Below the pieces are notes generated by a model. It was not told the DNA's origin. It made no database searches and was given only the letters and a program-made list of their open reading frames with translations. DNA of 53,316 nt from Erysipelotrichaceae bacterium (GTDB lineage: Bacteria > Bacillota_I > Bacilli_A > RFN20 > CAG-826), in assembly GCA_022777645.1 (NCBI GenBank), contig JALFFX010000059.1, positions 1 through 53,316 on the forward strand, in the 5' to 3' direction. The translations under genes and the position numbers were made by a program. Of this stretch, positions 27,102 through 35,520 are shown piece by piece (position 1 is the stretch's first letter; every line of letters starts with the position of its first letter).

Positions 27102-27803
27102 TTACATAGCCTCCATAATTGCTTTTTCAATTCTTTCTTGAGCATCTGGTGAAAAATGTTTGCTAATTGGTTGCAAATAACCTAAAGTAATCAATTCTTT
27201 AGCTTTTTCTTTAGAAAGACCACGACTCATCAAATAGAACATATGGTTTTCATTGAGCTGTCCAACGACCGCAGAATGAGCAGCATTTACATCATTTTCA
27301 TCAATTTTCAAAATCGGTGATGCAACTCCGCTTGAAGATTTATCAAAAACAATGATTTTCGCAATTTGATTAGTTTTAGAACCTTTTGAACCTTTTTTAA
27401 TATAATTTATTCCTTTAAATACAAGGTTGGATTCATCTCGAGCGACGCCATAATTATCCATAATTGATTCACTATGACCGATGTGATGAATAAAGGAAAC
27501 ATCATATACTTTCTTATCATTATTAGAAGAAAGAGTAGCAAGCGACCATGAACAAAATGAATTCTCGCCATTGATATCAACAAGGGAATTAATTGAGACA
27601 TTTCCTTTGGAAAAATCAGCAAAAATAATATTTAATTTACAACCTTCTCCAACTGAGGCATGAAATGAAACATTTTTCTCAGGCAGTAAATTCAATATTT
27701 TTAAATCTAGAGATGAAAAATTATCCAATTTGATTTCCAAATCGGAAATATCATCTATTTCTAATTCTTTTATTTCGTTATTGAGAATGATTTCGTTTTT
27801 CAT
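27102..27803 (-). CDS. sufD: Fe-S cluster assembly protein SufD
   Basis: SufD pairs with SufB. This 233-residue form is much shorter than typical SufD (about 400-435) and corresponds to the beta-helix core plus C-terminal domain. The C-terminal block NENHMFYLMSRGLSKEKAKE matches the SufB/SufD signature. The N-terminal helical region is largely missing. It follows sufC by 2 bases and precedes sufS by one. A shortened SufD is seen in some Mollicutes-related lineages; whether it works alone with SufB is inference. Confidence 0.9.
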   Translation of the reverse strand: MKNEIILNNEIKELEIDDISDLEIKLDNFSSLDLKILNLLPEKNVSFHASVGEGCKLNIIFADFSKGNVSINSLVDINGENSFCSWSLATLSSNNDKKVYDVSFIHHIGHSESIMDNYGVARDESNLVFKGINYIKKGSKGSKTNQIAKIIVFDKSSSGVASPILKIDENDVNAAHSAVVGQLNENHMFYLMSRGLSKEKAKELITLGYLQPISKHFSPDAQERIEKAIMEAM

Positions 27804-27805
27804 TT

Positions 27806-28618
27806 TTATTTTGCCTTAAGCGCTTCTTTTGTGGCGCATGTTCCAAGGACTACTTGTCTTTCCTTTTCAATTTCGACGCCCAATTCTTTTTTGAGCCATT
27901 CGTATCCTTCTTTATCGATTTTTTCGATTAATGAGCGATCGCCTTCAGTGGCAATTTTGCCATTGACCAACACAATCGCACGATCAACATTGATCAAATC
28001 ATATAATCTTGCATAGTGAGAAACGATTAGGAAACCTTTGCCTTTTTCTTGTTCTTCTTTAATTACTTTTGACACAGTTTGGATCGCGTCAACATCAAGC
28101 CCAGAATCGATTTCATCGAGCATGGCAATTTTTGGATTCAAAACGAGCATTTGAAGAATTTCATTTTTCTTCTTTTCACCGCCTGAAAATCCTTCATTAA
28201 GATTTCTATTAGCCATCTCGAAAGGAATCTCAGTTCTCGCATATGCTTTATTCATTACACTATAAAAAATTGCAAGTGGGACCCTACGATTTTGATGAGC
28301 GTTTAAACTAGCTTTGAGAAAGTCACTATTATTGACTCCCGGTACTTCGCTTGGATATTGCATACCAAGGAATAAACCAAGTTTGGAACGTTCATCAACT
28401 TCTAAAGAAGTTATATCTTTACCATCAAAGATAATTTGTCCTTGGGTAACGACATAATTTGGGTTGCCCATAATCGTTTGAAGAAGGGTAGATTTTCCGT
28501 TTCCATTAGGACCAAGCAACGCGATTGTTTCGCTTGAATCTGCCACCAAATCAACACCTTTTAATATTTCTTTATCTTTAACACTTACGTGTAGGTTTTT
28601 TATTTCAAGAATAGCCAT
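27806..28618 (-). CDS. sufC: Fe-S cluster assembly ATPase SufC
   Basis: SufC is the ABC-type ATPase of the SufBCD complex. Walker A GPNGNGKST is at 36-44, the family-specific signature FSGGEKKKNE follows, and Walker B is in IAMLDEIDSGLD. The 270 residues are slightly longer than usual because of a C-terminal extension ending TCATKEALKAK. AGGAGA precedes the ATG. It is the first gene of sufCDSUB, divergent from the PrsA-like gene. Confidence 0.96.
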   Translation of the reverse strand: MAILEIKNLHVSVKDKEILKGVDLVADSSETIALLGPNGNGKSTLLQTIMGNPNYVVTQGQIIFDGKDITSLEVDERSKLGLFLGMQYPSEVPGVNNSDFLKASLNAHQNRRVPLAIFYSVMNKAYARTEIPFEMANRNLNEGFSGGEKKKNEILQMLVLNPKIAMLDEIDSGLDVDAIQTVSKVIKEEQEKGKGFLIVSHYARLYDLINVDRAIVLVNGKIATEGDRSLIEKIDKEGYEWLKKELGVEIEKERQVVLGTCATKEALKAK

Positions 28619-28692
28619 ATTTTGTCTCTCCTAAATCTTAAATATTTTAGTAATTTCTATTATTCTATGCAAATGAAACGATAAAAAACTAT

Positions 28693-28710
28693 TCAAAGAT
28701 TAATCTTTGA
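28693..28710. promoter_or_regulatory. 18-bp perfect palindrome upstream of sufC
   Basis: TCAAAGATTAATCTTTGA is a perfect inverted repeat in the 234-base divergent region, 75 bases upstream of the sufC ATG. It has no T-run that would make it a terminator. It could be an operator for an iron- or Fe-S-responsive regulator; the protein is unknown. Confidence 0.5.
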
Positions 28711-28745
28711 CGTAAAATATGGTAGAACCGAATCAATCAGAAATC

Positions 28746-28761
28746 AATAGATTTATCTATT
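28746..28761. promoter_or_regulatory. Second inverted repeat in the suf/prsA divergent region
   Basis: AATAGAT-TT-ATCTATT is a 7-base inverted repeat with flanking bases (AATC...GATT) that extend partial symmetry. It lies 21 bases upstream of the -35 of the PrsA-like gene promoter, in the right position for an activator or repressor site. Confidence 0.4.
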
Positions 28762-28781
28762 AATGATTTTCTAAAAGTGTA

Positions 28782-28810
28782 TTGTATTTATACAAATCTT
28801 GTTGTAAAAT
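28782..28810 (+). promoter_or_regulatory. Promoter of the PrsA-like lipoprotein gene
   Basis: TTGTAT and TAAAAT are 17 bases apart, 43 bases before the ATG at 28853. AAGGAGG and a closer AAAGG follow in the leader. Confidence 0.6.
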
Positions 28811-28852
28811 ACATTCGCTATGTTTGAAATAAGGAGGCAATAAAGGTTAGAT

Positions 28853-30586
28853 ATGAAAAAATCAAAAATGACCTTAAGTATTGCTCTTGGTGCAATTGCA
28901 TGTACTATCCTTGCTGGATGTGACAATGCTACCTATTCACCTGAGGGCTATATCTTAACCTATACGAACTCTGCCGGCGAAACAATGCGTTATACTGCTG
29001 AAGACTTATTCGGAAGCTATTATAACGACTCAGGCAAAGTATCGACAATGTTCGACAGTATTTATAAAGTCATCGTTCGCAACTACTTCACAAGCGAAAA
29101 TGCTGGCTATGCAAAATACTCAGAAATATTGAAAAATGCAAAAAATGATGTTGAAGGTGTTAAATCAACAGCTGAAAAGAACGCTGATACAAATTCAACA
29201 AGTTATGATGAAGAATGGGACGCTCTTCTCAAATCCAATAACTGTGATAATGAAGAAGAATTGCTCGAAAAATTCATCTATGACCGTGAATTGACAGAAT
29301 TCAATGATCAATTCTACGAAAAGAATACAGATTTCTTACGCGATGCTGTTCCATCAGCGGTAGCTACACAAGCAAATCCAACAAATTATGAAGGATACTT
29401 GTACACTAAAGCTCCATACCATGTTCGTCATATCTTAGTTAAAGTCAATGACAGTGGTTCAACAAATTATTGGAATTCCACCATCGATGAAAGCAACGCG
29501 ATTAAGTTATACGATGTCGCCAGCGCTCTTGCAAATGGCGGACAAACATTTGGTAAAATCGCCCAGCTCAACTCTGATGATTCATCAGCTTCAAGTTATG
29601 GTGATCTTGGCATAATGGATAAAGATACTGGATTTGTTAACGAATTCAAATTAGGTATCTACGCATACGAAAACATTTATAATAACATTACTAAAACAGC
29701 TGCTGCAGCAAGCGAAATCGCAATGAATAGCGAAATTGTTGCTGATTACAAAGCTGTTGGCGGAACAACAATTGCCAAAATTCCATATGGCGCATTCGTA
29801 AAATTATACGAAGTCAGAGATGTCACAAAAGATAACCAAAACCGTGATGTCAACGATGGCAACGCCAATTTCTATCCACGTAACGTTTACTTCAACAAAT
29901 ATTTGAATAAACATTATGTTGGTGTTATCACTCCAGAAGATGTCGAAGAAGGAAGCAATGATTATTCTTCATTAGCAGGCTTCAAAGATGTCGATGGTCT
30001 TGGCAAAGTATTATGCACAAGTGAAGGTCAACCAATCTTAGTTGTTCGTGCAGGTACAAGCGATTATCAAGGTATTCATTTCATTGTTATTGAACGTAGC
30101 CCACTTATTTCCGGCGAAGTCAAAGGAACAACTCTTTCTGAATATTACACAACAAAATATCCATCACAAGAAGGTTATCCAGTTGACAGCAATAACAATC
30201 CAAAACAAACATACGTTAACTTCCTCAACCAAGATGTTAAAGCTTATAAAGAAAGAGCAACAACAGTTGAGAATAAAATTAAAGGTTTTGATACCGACCT
30301 CAATAAATTTATTTATAGCAAATACGTCAGCGAAGAAAAAATCAAATTCAATGACGCAAAATTAGAAGAAGCTATCAATAATTGGATTGATGCCAGCAAA
30401 GTTAAAAAAGCATTCGATGCTGATATTTCATGGGAACAAACATGGGATTCGTACATCGAATCACTTAAGGTTCAAAACAACGAAAGATTAAAATTAATCC
30501 CAGAAGTCTGTGCTATCGGATTTAAAACACACACAGGTGCTGATTGGGCCGATGGAGGAGTTTGCTATGACAACAAGAACAGGTAA
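28853..30586 (+). CDS. prsA: PrsA-like lipoprotein with parvulin domain
   Basis: This 577-residue lipoprotein has a signal peptide and lipobox LAGC (Cys23). Around residues 185-265 it has a parvulin-type peptidyl-prolyl isomerase start (YHVRHILVK) and GDLGIMDKDTGFVNEF, and a later GIHFIVIERS matches the end of such domains. A long insertion separates the two halves. Its expected role is folding of secreted proteins outside the membrane. The neighbours hit and yhaM are near prsA in B. subtilis too, supporting the assignment. The length is about double that of B. subtilis PrsA (292). Confidence 0.78.
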   Translation: MKKSKMTLSIALGAIACTILAGCDNATYSPEGYILTYTNSAGETMRYTAEDLFGSYYNDSGKVSTMFDSIYKVIVRNYFTSENAGYAKYSEILKNAKNDVEGVKSTAEKNADTNSTSYDEEWDALLKSNNCDNEEELLEKFIYDRELTEFNDQFYEKNTDFLRDAVPSAVATQANPTNYEGYLYTKAPYHVRHILVKVNDSGSTNYWNSTIDESNAIKLYDVASALANGGQTFGKIAQLNSDDSSASSYGDLGIMDKDTGFVNEFKLGIYAYENIYNNITKTAAAASEIAMNSEIVADYKAVGGTTIAKIPYGAFVKLYEVRDVTKDNQNRDVNDGNANFYPRNVYFNKYLNKHYVGVITPEDVEEGSNDYSSLAGFKDVDGLGKVLCTSEGQPILVVRAGTSDYQGIHFIVIERSPLISGEVKGTTLSEYYTTKYPSQEGYPVDSNNNPKQTYVNFLNQDVKAYKERATTVENKIKGFDTDLNKFIYSKYVSEEKIKFNDAKLEEAINNWIDASKVKKAFDADISWEQTWDSYIESLKVQNNERLKLIPEVCAIGFKTHTGADWADGGVCYDNKNR

Positions 30587-32276
30587 ATTATTGCTCGCCT
30601 TATCCGCAGCAATGATTCTTGGTGGTTGTGATCCAATCGAAGCTCTTCCACCAAATTATGAATCACCAATCGCTGTCGTTGGCGAAGGCGATACAAAAGT
30701 TGATGTTTATGAAAACATGATGGGTGTTCTCTTCGATGGCACAACATCAAACAAAAAAGATGATGTCTTATCAAATTTCATCAACATCATTGCTGAAGAC
30801 CAATTCGGTAAATATAGTGATATCAAAACATTAGTAGAAGAAAATAATGACGCTAATATTGCTGCATTCATTGCAAATCACAAAAACGCCTATGTTCACG
30901 ATAACAAAGTGAATGATGGAGACAACGAAGTTGAAGAAGATGCTTATTTAGCAGCTAAATATAACACAACTGTTGCTGCTATTCAAAAACAAAGATTAGT
31001 CAATTTCTACAATTCTGTTAAAGACAAAATCAATGAAGCATTCTACAACGAAATTGTTGGTAAATCATACAATGATGACACCGGTAAATTCCATGAACAA
31101 CGTTTAGCCTATGCTCATTATGCTTCCCTTTATGATGTCAATATCAATGCCGCTACTTGGTATGAAGGCTATCTTACTCCAGAACTTAAGAAAGATGATG
31201 TTTCAAGCTTCATCCACTTAGATGATGGAAGATATGATGACTACATCAATCGCTCGCTCGTGCGCAATATATATAAAGATAAATTAGTTGAAGAATATTT
31301 GCTTGCCAATAACTATTCAACACTTGGTCGTGCATATGGTCGTAAAGTCAACATCATCAAATTAACACGTGATGAAAAATATAAAGACTTACCAAATACT
31401 CTTCTCAACAAATATGCTGAATTATATGTTCACGCCGGACAAGACATTGACTTTGAAACAATCGCCAATGCATGGAGAGGATTCCACGGTATTGATAAAG
31501 ACGGTAACATCGTCGGATTAAGCACTAATGAAGAAGCTCTTCTTGAAGCCTGTGGCTTAGTTAAAGTTACAAAAATTATCGACGGAGTAACATATAAATA
31601 CTTCAAAGAAACAAAATACGGTCAATTAATCGAAAGATATTCATTAATCGATGAAGATAACCGTTATGCAAGTGAAGAAGCTAATTCCGCTCTTCAAGAA
31701 TTCACATCAAGCCTTAAATACACCAAAGAAAAAGGTTTAAAAATCAAATTAGCAGAACTTGCTTTATCTGATTACACAACCGATGGCTGGTATGTGAAAA
31801 ATGGTGGCTTAACTGATTTACCAGAAGCAATTCGTAACAGATTGTTCAACATTAACGTCTCTAAAGAAGTTGACAATGTTGATCCAGCTACTTATGAATA
31901 TGCTCAAACAGATTACACCAAATATATCAAGGGACATTATTATTTAACACCAGCAACAAGCGAAGCTGGCGATGAAAATAATTTCATCATCTATGATGAT
32001 GGTAGCTTCTACATGATTGAAGTTGAAGAAGCTGTATCTACTTCAAAATTAAATATTGATGGATCAGCAAGCTATGTTGAACTTAAAACAGGTGTTGGTG
32101 CCTTATTCACCGAAGAAATTGCTCGTGAATTAGCAGCAACTCTTGGTACAAAAGATTCATACGTCAACAACGCATATGCCTCATATATTGAAAAATATGC
32201 TGTCATGTATCACGACACATCAGTCTTAGATTTCTTCAAAGAAAAATTCCCTGAATTATTCGACGAAGAAGAATAA
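30567..32276 (+). CDS. Diverged PrsA/SurA-like lipoprotein
   Basis: The protein starts at MTTRTGKLLLALSAAM (30567), because GGAGG lies 9-10 bases upstream; the ORF track start (30510) is inside the previous gene. It has a signal peptide with lipobox LGGC (Cys21) and about 569 residues. Parvulin motifs are degenerate: GRKVNIIKLTRD in place of the RHILV block, GWYVKNGGLTDLPEAIRN for the GDLG segment and SFYMIEVEEAV near the end. I infer a non-catalytic or altered chaperone partner of the upstream lipoprotein. The genes overlap by 20 bases. Confidence 0.7.
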   Translation: MTTRTGKLLLALSAAMILGGCDPIEALPPNYESPIAVVGEGDTKVDVYENMMGVLFDGTTSNKKDDVLSNFINIIAEDQFGKYSDIKTLVEENNDANIAAFIANHKNAYVHDNKVNDGDNEVEEDAYLAAKYNTTVAAIQKQRLVNFYNSVKDKINEAFYNEIVGKSYNDDTGKFHEQRLAYAHYASLYDVNINAATWYEGYLTPELKKDDVSSFIHLDDGRYDDYINRSLVRNIYKDKLVEEYLLANNYSTLGRAYGRKVNIIKLTRDEKYKDLPNTLLNKYAELYVHAGQDIDFETIANAWRGFHGIDKDGNIVGLSTNEEALLEACGLVKVTKIIDGVTYKYFKETKYGQLIERYSLIDEDNRYASEEANSALQEFTSSLKYTKEKGLKIKLAELALSDYTTDGWYVKNGGLTDLPEAIRNRLFNINVSKEVDNVDPATYEYAQTDYTKYIKGHYYLTPATSEAGDENNFIIYDDGSFYMIEVEEAVSTSKLNIDGSASYVELKTGVGALFTEEIARELAATLGTKDSYVNNAYASYIEKYAVMYHDTSVLDFFKEKFPELFDEEE

Positions 32277-32286
32277 AAAAATATTT

Positions 32287-32311
32287 AAGGGGCAGCGTAT
32301 TGCTGCCTCTT
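32287..32311 (+). terminator. Terminator after the two lipoprotein genes
   Basis: AAGGGGCAGC, a GTATT loop and GCTGCCTCTT form a ten-pair stem (one G-U) followed by TTTTATAT, 10 bases after the stop. The HIT gene follows with its own AAGGAG. Confidence 0.8.
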
Positions 32312-32336
32312 TTATATAAAAAGGAGATAAATAATT

Positions 32337-32756
32337 ATGGCAACTGATTGCTTATTTTGTAAAATCGTAAATGGAGAAATACCTTCCACAAAAATATATG
32401 AAGATGATGATGTTATTGCCTTTTTAGATATTTCTCAAACAACTATTGGTCATACCTTAGTCGTCCCTAAACAACATTTCGATAATTTCTTAACAACAAA
32501 TAAAGATATCATGCACAAGGTTATGGACGTTGCTCAACGCATCGGACAAGCCGAAATAGCGATGTTAGGAGCTAAAGGAGTAAATATCTTAACAAATGTC
32601 AATAAAGAGGCAGGACAAAGCATTTATCATTTCCATGTCCATGTCATCCCGCGATATAGTCGCGATGAAGGATTTAGAATTGAAATGAAAGAAAATCCTG
32701 ATCTTAAAAAATTATCTCTTCCTGCTCTCGCAAGCGAAATCAAAAAAGGGTTATAA
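32337..32756 (+). CDS. hit: HIT family nucleotide hydrolase
   Basis: This HIT-superfamily (HINT branch) protein of 139 residues has the His triad YHFHVHVIPRY and an N-terminal zinc-type CLFCKIVNGE. Such enzymes hydrolyse AMP-lysine or AMP-N conjugates. AAGGAG sits 10 bases before the ATG. The neighbourhood prsA-hit-yhaM is conserved with B. subtilis. A bidirectional terminator follows. Confidence 0.95.
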   Translation: MATDCLFCKIVNGEIPSTKIYEDDDVIAFLDISQTTIGHTLVVPKQHFDNFLTTNKDIMHKVMDVAQRIGQAEIAMLGAKGVNILTNVNKEAGQSIYHFHVHVIPRYSRDEGFRIEMKENPDLKKLSLPALASEIKKGL

Positions 32757-32762
32757 AAAAAC

Positions 32763-32791
32763 AAAATCGCAAGCTTCTCACTTGCGATTTT
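32763..32791. terminator. Bidirectional terminator between hit and gpsA
   Basis: AAAATCGCAAG and CTTGCGATTTT form a perfect 11-pair stem around a 7-base loop, with A/T tails for both directions. It ends both convergent genes. Confidence 0.9.
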
Positions 32792-32801
32792 AATTTGGAA
32801 T

Positions 32802-33785
32802 CTATTCAATTTTAAGCGGTCGATTGAAAAGCGTCGTAACCGCATCAAGCGGCGCAACATTATTAAAGACAATATCATATATTGCTTCAACAATCGGCAT
32901 TTCGACATGATATTTATCTTTGAGTTCTTTGGCTGCCATTAAAGAATTAAGACCTTCAATAACCATGCCAATTTTTTCTTGAACTTCATTTAATTTATAA
33001 CCTTGGCCAATTAAATAACCGGCATTAAAATTTCGAGAATGAGTAGAAGTTGCAGTAACAACAATATCACCAATTCCTGCTAACCCGGAAAATGTTTCTT
33101 TCTTTGCTCCTAAAACAAGGCCTAAACGGGTGATTTCAGCAAGTCCACGGGTCACAATCGCAGCTTTCGCATTATCGCCAAAACCAAGGCCACAAGATAT
33201 GCCTGATGCCAAAGCGATAATATTTTTTAAGGCTGCACATAATTCAACACCTTTTAAATCATCATTTAAATAAATGCGAAAATAAGGAAGAGAGCATTCT
33301 TTTTGAATAAATTTAGCTGCTTCAACATTATTTGATGATGATGTGATTACTGTTGGAAGAGAAAGAGAAACTTCTTCGGCGTGACTTGGACCGGAAAGAC
33401 AAACAACATCATAGTCAGGTCCAACTTCGCTTTGAATAATTTCACACATCGATAAAAGGCTGCCTTCTTCAATGCCTTTGGCGACATCTACTAATATTTG
33501 ACCTTTTTCTAAATACGCTTTTGCGTTTCTAATCGTGCTTCTAACAAAAGGCGAAGGAGTTGCAATAATAACAATTTTCGCGTCTTTAATAACTTCTTTT
33601 AAGTCGGAAGAAAAAACAATTTTTTCGTCCAATATCGCACCTTTTAAATTAGGATGAATACGACTAGTTCTTAATTTAAACGATTCTTCTTCGAAACGAG
33701 AATAAACACTTACGTCATGCTTTTTAATAAAAGCATTCGCCAATGCTGTTCCCCAAGTTCCTGAACCAAGAATTGCAATTTTCAT
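32802..33785 (-). CDS. gpsA: Glycerol-3-phosphate dehydrogenase [NAD(P)+]
   Basis: GpsA reduces DHAP to sn-glycerol-3-phosphate for phospholipids. The NAD loop GSGTWGTA (7-14), CLSGPSHAEEV, the catalytic Lys region LCAALKNIIALASGI and the substrate block GLAGIGDIVVTATSTHSRNF are intact. The 327 residues are normal. Its ATG shares one base with the yhaM stop. It joins yhaM, recX and lipid-related glycosyltransferase genes in one minus-strand run. Confidence 0.97.
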   Translation of the reverse strand: MKIAILGSGTWGTALANAFIKKHDVSVYSRFEEESFKLRTSRIHPNLKGAILDEKIVFSSDLKEVIKDAKIVIIATPSPFVRSTIRNAKAYLEKGQILVDVAKGIEEGSLLSMCEIIQSEVGPDYDVVCLSGPSHAEEVSLSLPTVITSSSNNVEAAKFIQKECSLPYFRIYLNDDLKGVELCAALKNIIALASGISCGLGFGDNAKAAIVTRGLAEITRLGLVLGAKKETFSGLAGIGDIVVTATSTHSRNFNAGYLIGQGYKLNEVQEKIGMVIEGLNSLMAAKELKDKYHVEMPIVEAIYDIVFNNVAPLDAVTTLFNRPLKIE

Positions 33786-34729
33786 TATTTGCTACCTTTC
33801 GGTTTATAAAAGGAAACATTATCCATTGCCCAGATGCGCTCACTAAATTCGCCTGGTTTAACATTTTCAAGCGCTTTATCAAGAACCATCATGCGTGAAT
33901 CCAATAAATCAATCATTGATAAAAGCAAAGCTTCACGAGTTGATGGAAGAACAGGAGAGCCAAATTCAAGTTGGCCGTGATGCGCTAAAATCATATGTTC
34001 AAGAAGAAGTGGAACTTCGCTTTTAATATTAAGTTCATCAACAATCTTTTTAAATTCAGCATACATCAATGAAATATGACCAACTAATTTACCTTCAACC
34101 GTTTGTTCTGGAACTGGTAGATCTTTATATTCAATTGTTTTACCAATATCGTGAAGTAAAGCACCAGCGACTAAAATATCGCGGTCAACACTTGGATATA
34201 ATTTGGCAACTGCATCAGCAAGATCTGCCATCGCTAAAGAGTGATGGATAATACCACTTCCAAATTCGTGATGAATTTTAATCGCGGCAGGATATGTAAC
34301 ATATTTTTTATAAAATCTTGAAATGACTGTATTTGTAATTAATTTAACATCTTCATTTTTAAATGAGGCAAGATATCTTTCAAGTTTTTCTTCCATTTCG
34401 TTTAGAGGAATTGGAGATACTTTTCTAAAAGCGCTTAAGTCGATTAATTCTTCATCAACTTTATAAACGGAAACAATTTTCATTTGCAAGGCGTTTTTAT
34501 ATAAAGTGACATCACCATCAATCTCGACAATTCTTCCAGGAACAAGAAGAGATAAATCATCATCTAATACATCCCATTTTTTAGCAGGAATAACGCCTGT
34601 TTTATCTTGAAGAGTGATATTTAAATATGTTTTTCCTTTATCGGAAACACATTTGTTGACGCTGGCAACGATAAATTCATCATGAACATGGCTGCCATCT
34701 TTTAAATCTTTTACGAATTCGACTTTCAT
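33785..34729 (-). CDS. yhaM: 3'-5' exoribonuclease YhaM
   Basis: YhaM trims 3' ends of RNA and ssDNA. It has an N-terminal OB fold (about residues 10-95) and an HD domain with HHSLAMADLADAV and LLHDIGKTIEY. The 314 residues match B. subtilis YhaM. It overlaps recX by four bases (ATGA). Together with rny and ymdB this window holds several components of the RNA-decay machinery. Confidence 0.95.
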   Translation of the reverse strand: MKVEFVKDLKDGSHVHDEFIVASVNKCVSDKGKTYLNITLQDKTGVIPAKKWDVLDDDLSLLVPGRIVEIDGDVTLYKNALQMKIVSVYKVDEELIDLSAFRKVSPIPLNEMEEKLERYLASFKNEDVKLITNTVISRFYKKYVTYPAAIKIHHEFGSGIIHHSLAMADLADAVAKLYPSVDRDILVAGALLHDIGKTIEYKDLPVPEQTVEGKLVGHISLMYAEFKKIVDELNIKSEVPLLLEHMILAHHGQLEFGSPVLPSTREALLLSMIDLLDSRMMVLDKALENVKPGEFSERIWAMDNVSFYKPKGSK

Positions 34730-35520
34730 TTTTGTTGCTCCTTTTTAACAATTAAAATGTCGTTATATGAAAAACCTTTATTTAATAAATAAGATATTGT
34801 TTTATCAATCGCCTCATCTTTTGTCATTTTATTGATATATCTTTTCAATGTTTTTGGATATTCGTTGCGGAGAATTTCCATTTCTTTATCGTGTTGATGA
34901 TAAGAAATGTTATTAATCATTTTCTTAATGACTTCGAAAGAATATCCATAACGCACAAGTGCATCATGAATGTGGACTTGTTTCATCGTGTTGTTATAAT
35001 TATCGAATTTTAAATCAAGCTTATCGATAATGTTTAAAGCACGATTATATTCTTCATCTTCATCAAAAGTGATTGAAGAAATAACTTCTGGATCAATTTT
35101 CTTATTTTTAAGGAAATCAATAATGCGATTTTTCCCGTAATTTTTCGCAAATAAATCGTTTAACAAGCTTTTTGCGTATTCATAATCATTAAGCAAATTA
35201 GTTTCTTTTAAATAAGATATGGTTTTTTCAACAATTTCATTATCAAAACATTTCCAAGATAATTTTTCTTTCATCAATTCGACGGAAACATTATTTTTGG
35301 CAAGAATCTTGTTCGCGGCATCGATAAGTTTTCCTTCTTCATCATCTTTTTTTAATAATGAAATATCTTCATCACTTAACTCTTTGCCTTTGAACAAATA
35401 ATTATTTGTATATGTAAAAGGCAATATATCAAGACGTGATCCATCAGAAAGCTTGATAATTATTTTTTTATTGCCAATATAAATATCATTTATTGTTCTA
35501 CCAGCATTTTTTGATTGCAT
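34726..35520 (-). CDS. recX: Regulatory protein RecX
   Basis: RecX modulates RecA filaments. The family pattern of three-helix repeats is visible (DEDISLLKKDDEEG..., ELMKEKLSWKCFDNEIVEKT, YAKSLLNDLF, IIDFLKNKKID), and the 264 residues fit the longer Firmicutes form. The ATG at 35520 overlaps the upstream glycosyltransferase by 23 bases; no better in-frame start was found. It is distant from recA (about 24 kb in this window). Confidence 0.9.
   Translation of the reverse strand: MQSKNAGRTINDIYIGNKKIIIKLSDGSRLDILPFTYTNNYLFKGKELSDEDISLLKKDDEEGKLIDAANKILAKNNVSVELMKEKLSWKCFDNEIVEKTISYLKETNLLNDYEYAKSLLNDLFAKNYGKNRIIDFLKNKKIDPEVISSITFDEDEEYNRALNIIDKLDLKFDNYNNTMKQVHIHDALVRYGYSFEVIKKMINNISYHQHDKEMEILRNEYPKTLKRYINKMTKDEAIDKTISYLLNKGFSYNDILIVKKEQQK

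Noticed and set aside
30510-30566. N-terminal extension of the second lipoprotein (MLSDLKHTQ...)
   Set aside because: It would mask the signal peptide; GGAGG and the lipobox define the start at 30567.
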